Positions 37,594 to 49,400 of a stretch of 64,000 bases of DNA are shown here, piece by piece. Origin of the DNA: Pycnococcus provasolii (lineage: Eukaryota > Chlorophyta > Pseudoscourfieldiophyceae > Pseudoscourfieldiales); NCBI GenBank assembly GCA_049487715.1, contig CP150558.1, positions 733,735 to 797,734 on the forward strand. Direction: 5' to 3'. The position numbers were made by a program, and so were the translations under genes. The number at the start of each line of letters is the position of its first letter. Position 1 is the first letter of the stretch. The notes below the pieces were generated by a model. That model was not told the DNA's origin and made no database searches. It saw only the letters and a program-made list of their open reading frames with translations.

Positions 37594-40500
37594 ATGGCCA
37601 GCCGAGGATTTGGCGGATTTCGTGGCGCAACGCGAATAGGAACTGATGCGCGAGACTGTGAGTCGCCGTCCGCAGCAACGGCCCCTCCAGAGAAACACGG
37701 CGCGGTGAGCACAGCATCTCAGCACACAGGTGGCGTTGCCGTCGCAGACGAGCAAGCACTACACGAGGGTGCGCCGCCGCCCTCCGCATTCGTGCACTGC
37801 ATCAAGCAGCTGCCGAAGCGCGATGCCAAGACGAGAACAAAGGCGCTTATGAGCATTGCGGCGGATCTCACTTCCCCCGAAATATCGGGGGACGATGTCA
37901 AGGCACTCGTTCCACACTTTGCGGCGTTCTACCGAAGGCTTGCCGTTGACGTCGACCGGCAGGTGCGAGCCGCCGCCGCGAACGTGATGGCTGCCATCGC
38001 GAAAGAGCTCAAACGCGCACTCACTCCACACCTCAAGAGCCTCCTTCCCTATTGGTGGCTGCAGTGCCACGACGCTGACAGGGAAACGGCTCAGGCTGCG
38101 ACGTGCGCTCTTGAGCAGACGTTCCCAAACGAACGCAAGCGTGCCGATGCTCTTCGCTTCGCGCTGCCACCGCTGGCGGCGGCGCTCACGGGGCTTTGGC
38201 TGAGCCCATGCGGTCTGAACAGCGGTATGAACGCAAAGCACATCGATTCGGCGGAAGAGTTGGGTCTTCACGAGACGACGGTGCGTGCGTCCGTGCTCCG
38301 TGCGCTCGGCGCTCTCGCTGCCGCCGTCTCATCGCCCCCAGACGCTCTTCTGGCCCTCGAGTCGAAGTGCGAGCTCAGCGATGGTCAAACACTCGTCGGT
38401 GATGGCGCACCCATCCACGGCGTGTCCGTGGCAACCATTGTCAGAAGTGCCAACGTTCTTGCGAAGAAATTCGGCGGTGGACTACACAGCACGAACGCTG
38501 ACGTGAGATTTGCACTGTACGACTACATCGCGAGCTGCTGCAAGCACATTCCTTCTCAACCTTCGTCGTCAACATTCATAACGGACGAGCTCGTATCCAG
38601 CCTTTTCGATAGTCTGCAGATTGAGAGAGAGGTTGCGCACAATCACGCGTCACTGTGGAGTGCCTTGCTGAACGCAGTAAAGGTTGTGGCGGCGCAGGAT
38701 CGAACGCACGTTGCTACCCTGTACCACAATAAGCTTCACAAAAAGCTGCTTTTGTTTGTGAGCAAGATGTCATCGTCCTTCGACTCGCTGACAGCGATAC
38801 TACCATTGCTTGCTCTACTGCTCGGTACGGACGGAGAAGGCACCGTGCATGCGACAACTCGCTCTCTCGTGGAACTGATCGCAGCGATTTTTGAAGTGCA
38901 GGCGAATGCGTCGACTCCAGTTGACAAATCTGCAGTTGCTGAAGCGTACGTAGAGTGTGCCGCGTACGTAGCAGTGCGCATGGCGATGCAGGTACCAGAT
39001 GATCTTGGCTCTTTCTTTCAAGATGCTATCGCCACGCCTCTTTTGAGAACTGGCGACGACGAAAAAGTGCAACCGGCATCTCCAGACTACGCGGCAGGTG
39101 TCGCCGCATCATTCATGGCCAGCATCGCAGACTCGGCCGAGGCGAACCGAATCCTTCCCTTGTACACGCAAATTATGGTTGCTTGCCTGGAGAGCATGTC
39201 GGATGCGAGGCTGGCGCTTGCGGCTGCTGTAACGAGCAAGATCTATCGAGCTTTAAGCGAGAAGAGCGGCGAAGCTGCAGCAAATGCAACGAGCATGTAC
39301 GGCGCGATCGCCAGGAAGATTGCGACGCGCCTTGCATCCTTAGCCGTGGCTGGTAGTAGCAGGAAAGCGGAGCTAAATGAAGCACTGGCGTTGCTCGTTG
39401 AATCTGCCGGCCCATCGTGCCTGATTGCATCTGCAGATGCTAAACAAGCATCGGCGCGGGCAAAGGAGAAAGGCGGGGCTGTGAGTGAGACTGTCGCGTC
39501 GATCCTTGGCGACGATCTCATGCAATGGCTCATGAAGCAACTGCAGCCAACGTCTACGAGCGACGGAATTGGCAAAGATGACGAAGATAGTGCATCCAAC
39601 ATGAGCTTCGTTCGACTCATATGCAAGTGCGTGTGTCAAAGCGTAGACAGTGTCAACGCTCTCGTGACTCTATGCCTGAATTCGGCGGATGAGGTAGTTG
39701 ATCGCGTACGAGCAAAGATGCTGCTCCACCGCATTGTTGATGTCCTACAATCAGACGAGTCGATCGATGTTGAATTGTGGCGTGCGTCATGTATCGCAGA
39801 AATGGTCCTTTCACATGATTCGAGCGATCTTGCTATTGTCTGCCTGGGTGGCTTGTCGGGGAAGCCTATTGTGCACTCGGACGGTGCTGAGCGTCTTTTG
39901 CGCCAACTGTTTCCCGAAGATGGAACCAACGTGCGCGTGGAGTCAATCGCGCCGGTATTTAATCTTCGCATTTGGGCACTTGCACAGCAAGCCCCTATGC
40001 TGCGTTCGGTACTGGAGCGCTGCATCCATGACATTCATTTCATTTTGCTGGCTCGACAGGACACGCTCGGAGTTACCGCGGACAGAACGCATCCGCTTCG
40101 CGCCTTCTACAAACATGTGCGAAACGCATCTGAGTTTGCGCTTGAGCGACGCCACATTTCCCATGCAATTTCACAATCGATTACTGAGATGTGCGACGAC
40201 GACGCGACTTCCGCCGTATCTTACGACGCTTTTGTCGAGGTGCTGCAGAGCCTATGCTCAACAGCACAAGAGCAAGACGAGCTCGTACGCCACGCTTGTT
40301 CGTCTGACTCGCGGCGGGTGACGAATGCCGACGGTGGAGGGAAGATTCAATTTCTCTTCGGTCGCGAGCCATACACATCAAATCAGCGGGGAGCATTTCT
40401 CCGCCGTTCCACCTTCATGACATCGCTGATGTGCTCGCTCGGCCCGGACGCGTTTCTCGCGGCGCAAACGTCTCCCTTGCACACGGCCCTGCAGCTGCTG

Positions 40501-43126
40501 TGCGCTGATTGTATTGCAGCACATGCTCGTCACGCAAGGGAAGAAGAGAAGTGCAAGCTGCATGTGTACGACGACGACGACGACGTTCGCGCATTGCTTG
40601 CCCTTGATTCGCCGTCGAGCATTCTCTTACCATACCTTTTACAAGCATCACAAGATACGTCAGCGCTAACCATGGATGCATTCCTCGCACACGCGATGAT
40701 CATCTGGCAATCGGAGTCTAGGGCACTTTCGTCTGACTCCACAGCCCTTGATGTGAATCATCCCATCGTTTCCGTGCTCGAGTGTGTATTCGCATTCGAG
40801 TCTCTCGATGACAAGCGTTGGGGTAAGACGATCCGAGACTTTGCGAAACGCCACATCATCGCAGTCGACGCGTCGCACGTCGAAAATGGCATTCCGCACG
40901 AGGTTGCGATTCAACTCTTACCTTTCGTATCCAACGCGATGTGGCGCGAAGAGCCCAGTGCTATCGTGCCTTATGCAAATACATTTGTCGAGCTTGCGAC
41001 TCGCGAGGCATCCAAGGGTCGTCCAACTGCCGAACTGGCCCAGGCGCTGGATGTCGTCCTTTCTGTGTACCCCATCAAGCGCGCCGAGGAGGGACGGGTT
41101 GCGGCACAACACGTGCTTCACAATCAGCATAGCAGCAATTTATTGTCGCTTGTTTCGGAACTTCACTCCGCGACACTCAAAGTCTTAGCCGGTGTTGCCG
41201 CTGCACGACGCTTTGAGAGCACTTCAACGTCATCGACAGATATGGACAACGACCCGACATGCATATTTTCGATGGGCAGTCTTTCGATTCTTCGAGTCAT
41301 CACAGCAGCTTTGTCCTATACATCGCCGGAAAAGTTGAATTCGGAGGTGGTCAAGATTGCGATTCAGCATGTGCAAGAGGCACTGTCACGTACGGTTGTT
41401 CGTTTCGAGGAGCAAGCGGAACTGCTTGCAAGCGAGAGTGAGGAACGTGCGCATGATCTGGTTGACGGCAACAAACATGCTGATTCGATACAATTGTCCT
41501 GCACGCTTGCCGTCTTCGTGCTGGAAGTACTCTTTGAGCTTGAGCGCTCGGGGCAACCTGCGCCGCTTTCGGAAGGCGAATTCCGGTCGTCTAAGGATGA
41601 TCTCGTTGGCGAACTTCTGCGTCTTTGCTTTGCCGCAGGATTTGTTCTATCTGCCACGCGCCAGCAATCTGGGGAGGATGTCAATGAAGCAGAACGAGGT
41701 GTTGGGCAGTGGTTTGGCGGTTCGCGGTCTGCTCCGCTCTGGCGAAGCGTCTGCCGTGCAACTCTGTACTGTACAAACGCGCAAGTATCTTCTGCTTCGC
41801 AAGCGGCATCGATCTGGGGAGAAGATCTTGGCATTTCGTCCGTTCAGGCGTTGATGGGTATGCTTGTTCATGAATCGGCCAGGGCTGACGAGCGCCAAGC
41901 TCTTCGTAATGTGGCATTTGAACTTCTCTTGAGCTATCCGTTGCACAGTGCGTGTGCTTTAAGCGACTCTGCCGACCTTCCCGAAACAGAAGAGGAGATG
42001 CAGATGATGCTTGAGCTTGGTGCAACCGCCGCGCAGATGGCTGGTATTCGAGAGAAGCTTGACGCGTTGCTTGCGCAGGCTCGACGTGAAGGTACTCAAA
42101 GCGGCATGTCGACATTCTTGGTGGGCATGATTCTGTTGCTCAACTGTATGCGCGAGACGTCACTATCTCCGAACGAGGAAAGGATGCGCGTTCTTCACCG
42201 CTTGCATCACTACATTTCGTCCACCGATCTTCTGCAGACGGCTTTGAATTATACATCAAAGCAGCTGAATCTCACGAGCTTCGATGTGAAGCCGAAGCGT
42301 AAGCCGGGTGGTTTTGTTTCCTCGATGAACGATTCATCGCCATCGGCTTTAGACGGGGCATCTATGGCACGTCTTCGACGCCTCGATCGTGCGAGTCTGA
42401 CGCTGAGAGACGACCTCGTGATTCCCATCACATTCTGGGGAAACAATGAACTCCAGGCTCACGAGCAACTCTGCCACCAGTTCATCGCGCTGGCACTGAC
42501 GTGCTGTTCTACGATAAGTCGTCAGTGGTTCGCGTCGATCCGCGACCGTTCGCTGATCGCAGGCATCGAATCGTACGTTGCAAAGCACCACACGGCAAAG
42601 GCTGTGGAGCTCGAGCTTGACACGGCGGCGCAGCGAGGCATTGGATCATCTGGCGGCGATCGTGCCATTTCGATTCAGCCAATCAAGGTTCAGCGTATTT
42701 TGGTGGCGAAGTGCGAATTGGACGACGAGTCGACACTTGTGATCAATATTAAGTTCCCATCAACATTTCCGCTTCAGGCGCCCGAGGCAGAGTGCGTCGA
42801 GCGCGTGGGTGTAAGCGAGGGTAAGCTACGCAAGTGGCTGCTTACGACGAACATCTACCTGCGGAACGCAAGTACGGGTGGATGTGTGGAGGCGCTGCTC
42901 CGCTGGAAGGAGGCTGTGGACAAGGAGTTTGATGGCTTGGAGCCGTGTCCTATCTGCTACTCCGTCGTGCACGCAACCTCACGTCTCCTGCCGAAGCTAC
43001 AGTGCCGACAGTGTGCAAACAAATACCACAGCGCTTGCCTTTACCAGTGGTTCACCAAGTCGCAGAAGTCGATGTGCCCAATGTGCCAAGTTCCTTGGGG
43101 AACGGTCACAAGTCGCCCACGTCAAA

Positions 43127-43167
<41 letters not shown>

Positions 43168-43218
43168 CACGAACAGCCACCTCAGGAACAGTGGCAACAG
43201 GAGCACGTGGGTGAGATC

Positions 43219-43254
<36 letters not shown>

Positions 43255-43356
43255 GCAGAGCCGCAGCAGCACGTGGATCAGCTACCGCCGACTTCACGTG
43301 TGGAAGAGGACGATGTCGATGAGGAGGAGGACGAAGAACAACCTGACCTCGATTGA
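37594..43356 (+). CDS. LTN1: Listerin, E3 ubiquitin ligase of ribosome quality control
   Basis: A 1920-residue HEAT/ARM-repeat E3 that ubiquitinates nascent chains stalled on 60S subunits. The ATG at 37594 (MASRGFGGFRG) matches the usual N-terminal GFGGF-type motif; an upstream GTG is not used. The N-terminal block KRDAKTRTKALMSI is typical. Helical repeats fill the middle, and an RWD-like domain (VNIKFPSTFPLQAPEAEC) precedes the RING. The variant RING (residues 1785 to about 1833) keeps all ligands: CPICYSV, LQCRQC, YHSACLYQWF, MCPMCQ. Unusually about 87 residues follow it, with CAG-encoded poly-Gln (about 43129-43163), GCG-encoded poly-Ala and an acidic end. TGTAA lies at 43382. Confidence 0.95.
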
Positions 43357-43468
43357 ATAGTATAGTTGTAGATTCATAATGTGTAAAGAAAGAAAGAGAA
43401 AAAGCAGCGTTCTTATTAAAAATTCCTACCTAAATCCTACTTCCCTAGCTAGACAGGAAACCTCCCCT

Positions 43469-46400
43469 TCAACATGACTTGAGCAGCATACTCACATCAC
43501 TCTTCGCGTCATTCACGTCGACCGTCTCAAGCTGCCCCTCGTGCTCGCCGTCACCGGGAAAGTATACCTTTACGTGGTTCGCACCCGGCGGTGCGTCATC
43601 CACGACGGTACCCGTGACTCGAGTGTCACCGAGGACGGCGAGCCACCGACGAGCCGCCACCGTGACGATGTCGCCGCGCGAACTTCCCGTTCGGCGGAAA
43701 GAAGGGTCGTCGCGCATGCTCACCTGGCGCTTGAGAGGCGAAGATGATGCCGCCGCTATCGTCGCCTCCTCCACCAAGGGCGTATCGGCGTCTGGTGTAT
43801 TCTCTTCGAATTTGAAGGATGACATCTGTACCCCGTGGGAGGCAGCAGCTCCAGGCTCTGCGTAAGTGCCGCTCTTTTGCCTCATCTTCACCGCCTTTTT
43901 CTTCTTGTAGATGACGGCGACGATGCAAGCGACAGTTACCATGCCCACAATCAGCATAGCAATCGCAATGCCTGCCATCGCACCGTCGCTCAATCCGTTG
44001 CCGCCACTTTTCTTCGTTATTGCCGTAATGATATTGCTACCACCGGACGCACTGCTATTATCCACACGGCATACCGCCTCCGCCGTGTACTCTGAATATG
44101 AAGCCACCTCCGCAACAGCCGGTCGATCCGCGAGGGCTTTCACCATCGGCCTGTTCTCGTCATCAAATCTGCCAAGCATCGCCTCCGCGCTTCCTGCCGC
44201 CAGCTCGACGAGCGTCGGTGATAAATAACCGCGTCCTAGCATCTCATACCTCAGCTGGAGCTGCATCTTGCGGCTACCCAGTGCCGAAATGACGGCAGGC
44301 ATGTCTTGGTACACGACGCCGCTCACGTGCACACGCCACAGGCCATTCGACGGAAGGCCACCACATTTCTTGCAAGCAAGGTCAACCTTTGCAGTGCCTT
44401 CGCTGTCCAAGCCGTACGTTGCACTCTTCAGCACGGGAGTCAGCAAAGTAGGAATATCATTGCCAGCGAAGTCATTCACCTCACCGGGCTCATACGCAAG
44501 GATGATGTCGCCGTACCGCGGCTTTGGCTTTCGCGCTGCAGCACTGAAGATGGGCGCCTTGCCGTTCGTGTTCACGTACGTGCCGCGCGTCGAGAGGAAC
44601 ACGTCCAAAGCAGCAGACGTTGTCTCCTCCGGCGACAGCGCACTGCCCCGCTTGAGCCTCGCCGTGAAGGCACCTCCTCGAGAGAGCGTCTCCGTCGCGA
44701 GTAACGAGTCCTCGAGAGTGGCCCACGACTTGGAGTCGTCCGTGCAGCACTCGGGGAAGCACTCACGAACCTGCGTCGCATTCAGGCAGTCGACATTTTC
44801 GTACGACTGCAAGAGCCTCCGTTGCCAACGCCTGCTCCTTCTCCTACGATCCAGGTTAAGTGCACTTCGAATATTTTCAGGGATGAAACTCTTCACGAAC
44901 GATAAGATGGAGTCTCCGAAGGCGCTCATCGCGGATGATGCTAATGCCTTGATAGACAGTTCGAAAATCTCAAGTTCGTGCGTTGCACCTCCCATTCTGA
45001 ACAAGTCAACCGTAACACTGAGCCTGGCAGCTTGTTCACATCCTTCGCCAATGCAAGCTTCAACGGAGAGGTTGTTCAGCGAGATGATCGCGTCGAGAGC
45101 ATCCGCGGCACTGTTGATTGCATTCATCGTACTGGAGATTCCTTCATACAGCGCATTTCGGAGCATTTCCAGCGCCTCGTTTGCAAGATTGAGAGCATCT
45201 TGCGCCAACCTCAGCGCGCCCCTCGCCGTGTCCGCCAGCGAGTCAACGGCATTTCTCGCCTGGTTGAGGAATTCTCTTGCCACAACTATCGCGGCATCAG
45301 CCGTGGCACCCGCAGTCGCGTAGAAGCCAGCCTTGGCGCATGCTGCAGGATCCCAAAATCCACAGTCGTTGGTGTACTGTTGGTAGTAAGACCACTGCTG
45401 TTCCGCCCAATCCGAGGCATCATCGAGTTTTTGCTGTGCTTTATTAATCGCCTCGTTGATTTCATTCTGCACACGGGTCACCTCATCCTCCGCATCCTTC
45501 AGCTGTTTCTGAATAGATTCCACAAAAGCTCGGCCAAAATTGATGATATCGTCCACGAAGCGCTGCAGCATCGTGCCAAGAGATTCTGCCAGCTGCTTCA
45601 CAACAACAGTGATAATCGAACTATCTCCCGCATCTACCGCAAGGTAAAACTGTATCTGCGCATCCGACTCCCATATTCTGTACGAGTTTGCGCTGAATGC
45701 CACGTTTATCTTGAGTTCTCCCCACGAGATCTGCCCGTCGAAGTACACACCGCCACCCTCGGGAATTTGCACGTTGTTGTTTGTAGGCTCAGTCAGCTCA
45801 ACGCCCTTCTCTTCGAGAATGGTACGACAGTTGGCATCCCCCGTATTCACAGTCAGATAGAAGGTGAGAAGTACCTCGATACCGAGGAAATAGAGCCTTC
45901 CGTCAGCGCACACGATCACGCTCGGGTTGGTACTCGCCTGTACGTCAACGTACAGGATGGGATTCGAGTATGAGGTCGTGCTTGTGAGTGATTCAGTCAC
46001 GTGTACCTTGGCATCACTACGCCGTTCCGGGTCATCGTCCATCTGTTTGTACATGCATGCAACCCACTTGCCATTGCCGTATGCAATTTGATCTGCGAGA
46101 TAGCCATTTTTGGCATTATCCTCCAGCCATCCTGCCAGTTCGAGCGCAGACCTCTTCATCGTGTGTATAAATGGCGGTCTTACACTCTCATAGACAATTC
46201 CATCCATGCTGATAACCTTTCTTGCACTGTTGTGCGTTTGGTAAAACCAAAAAGTGCCACCGTAGGCGAGCGCGCCGCATCGATTATGATTTTTTTCTGC
46301 GCTCGATTCATTAAGTTCTTCCAAAAAGTTGTCAAATGAATTTATGTCTGAGTGATAATTATAAGAGTAATCGTCTATTGTTTGTTCTTTGTCCCACCAT

Positions 46401-49400
46401 ACGAGCCACCTGCCGTCACCAAAACCGACATTTGAAATCACCGAGCTCTTCTCCTTATCGCGTTCCTCAATTTCGTACCCGAGAGCGCAGAATCGTTTGG
46501 GTCCAAGAGGCCCACCACACCTTGGTGGGACAGGATCATCAATTCCTTTTATCATCTGCTGCAACGAAAACTCTAGCATTCCATCTTGGCCCGATCTTTG
46601 CGCTGGATACATTTGGGGAGGTTTAGATCCAAACACGAACCAAGTATCTTCTCCAAAGGCTATCATGTTGGAGATATAGCCATTTTTGATTCTATCGTTG
46701 ATCGACCACCACTCGCTTTTGGTGCCATCCGGCATGTCATCCACAAAGTACTTGTGTTTTCGTACCACATTCTCCCTTACCACATTGTAGTCATACCTTG
46801 CTTCGAAGACAACCCACAGGCCTGCACCATACGCGGCGGACATGGGCCCATACGTTTCTCCATTATCGCCCCGACGATCCCAGATGGTTTGCCACAAAGA
46901 AGGCCTCGAAGTGGCCTCGCGGCCCGTGATCTGCAACATGCCGCCAAATAGAATGATAGGATCGATATTTGCGAAAACTTGCACGCTGCCGCCAACACCC
47001 TGAGAAGCTGTTCCCACGGAAAGGCTAAGCTCATCAGCCGTGACGAGCCCCCAGAGAAGACTCGCGCCCTCAGTCGCCACACCAAAGCCGGTAGGAATTT
47101 CTTCGCCGCTATCGCCGAGCGTTCGAGGAGCACCTGTGTTGGCATACGCGGAGAACTTCGCAGCCTCGATGAATGACGGGTCGCCATCGGCGAAGAACGA
47201 TGCACCGTCGCTCGATCCCATCATCATTGCGAAGAGCTTGCCGCTGTCTACATTCTCCAGCTCGCTGCGGAACAGTGCCTGCGGCGTTGGCACAATCTGA
47301 ACGTAAAGCTCAACGTCACCTTTCAATTCACCCAGGTCCGCCTGCGCGCTGATTCCAAATTGAGTGAGAGTGGGAGGCGTGAACCCGAACTGCACGCTCA
47401 CCTGGTAGATGGTCAGTGATTCCGTCAGGTCGAAGGGGTTGTTCCATCCGTCGTCTCCCGCATCCAGCATAAGAGCTCCGGTGATCGTGAACGGCAAGCT
47501 AATACCAATTTCGCCCGCCAACCTCAGGACCGTGGGTTCCGTTCCATCGACAGGCGCATCGTCCTCACATTCTGGCATACTGATCTTCCAATTGCTGGCC
47601 AGGAACAGCGACGGCGCGTTGTTTTGGTATCGAAACCCGACCCGGACATTTTTCAGCGTCGTCTCTGTCGCACATGCGGTGCCGCCTCCAAATTGCTTCT
47701 CGATGTTAATCGAAACGAACACGCTGAAGTCCAGCGGGCTAATCGATCCGATTGTAACGTACAGAGCGCTTCCAAAGTCGTCTGAGTTGAAAGGGCTTGA
47801 CGACGACCCCGCTTCTTCTGACGGCTGCACCTGATCAGCCTTCAAATCCTTGAATGGATCGTTCGCTTCGCCGGGTGTAATCTTGAGGACAAATTTGTCA
47901 TCCATCTCAACCACCTCCTGGCTGTCGTCGTCACCATCTGGATCGTCGGGCTCCTCCTCGACGTCAGCAAGAAGTCGCCTCGCACCATCCCCGTTCGGCT
48001 CATCCAAGTTGGGCCGAGGATACGTGAATGTGCCCTCCTTATTCGCAATCATCACGGACATCTGTAGTCCGCCCGACTGCTCGGCAATCGTCCGAATCGC
48101 CTCGGGCAGTGCACCTGCATCAGCGGCGATGTCCACCGCAACGAAGAAGCGACGCGTGTCAGCGTTCGTGAGATCTTCGCCGACGATAACCAGGCGCACG
48201 TCCATATCGTAGATGCGAAGAAGGCCGACAATTGCAAACTTGACAACACCATTTACCATGCCGAGCTGAATGATCGATCCCGGCTTGATGCTGGAAGCCT
48301 TCACATCTGCGCCGATTCCGCTGGCATCGTCTGACAGGCTTTGCGTCGCGGCTCTCGCATTGTCCTCGCCTAGAAGCATATTGTGAAGAGACTCGAAGCT
48401 GATATCCTCCTTCACCTCGAGCTCAAGGTTGATGTCGGACGCACTCTGCTCACCGCCCGGGCTGTAGTTGAAGCGAAGCTCCACCTGGGTGGCACCATCT
48501 GTGCCAAAGCCTCCTGTGAAAGAGAACTGCCCATCAGCGCTATCATACTCGACCCGAAGCGTGTTCAACCCAACGTTGAATGCGTCAAAGGTGAGATCCA
48601 AGCCTTCGTTCACCTCAGCCACCACCGCCACACTCTGAATGGCGCGGTTGCCATTTGCGCCGCTCTTGCACGTGAATGTCGCCGAACAGTCGAGATCGAG
48701 GTTGCCTAGACCGTACGGAAGGTCGTCCATCTTGATCTTTCCTGATATCGTGCCTCCAGATCCATCCTCCCCGCATGGCGAGGTTCCTTCTGCAGTCAGC
48801 TGAATCGAGTCGCCGAGACGCATGTCAATCGAAAATGTCTTGAGAATGTTGTCAGAGGATCCGTAAGTCGCGCTGATGTCAGCCTCGAACGACATTATAG
48901 TGATGGTAGCTGACACCTCGACGTCGCCGGTGGAAGCGTCGTACGAAAGCTCCAGGTCCGTAATCTCTCCTTCGATATCCGCGATGCCTTTGCCCACGAG
49001 GCTACCCATAGCCCCGAGTGATGCCAAGTCAGAAAATTGAATCGATTCCGTCGTAAATGCAACCGACTGCAACGACCCCCCCTGATCGCCCTGGTTCAGG
49101 TGCCTGCGCGAGGAATCGCTCTTGATGGGCAAAGTGGCAGCCACGTCGATGGAGAAAGTGTCCTCCACGTTTGCTTTTAGAGTAAGCTGCGAGCTGGAGC
49201 TCGCGTACGTGCAGCTCAGACCCGTGATAACAAAATCTGTGCCAAGCACGGAAATTGTGATCGGATCGTCGCCCTGAGAAACGGAAACGTCGAAATTGCC
49301 TCCTTCGTCAATCGTGACCGAACCTTCTAGATCGAAGGCGGACACCTTCGCGGATTCGCCACCGAGCTCCTGTAAGAGTGCAAACGTCGCGTCGTACGTG

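Noticed and set aside
43114-43272. Poly-Leu/Arg frames opposite the listerin tail
   Set aside because: These are shadows of the CAG and GCG repeats of the listerin gene.
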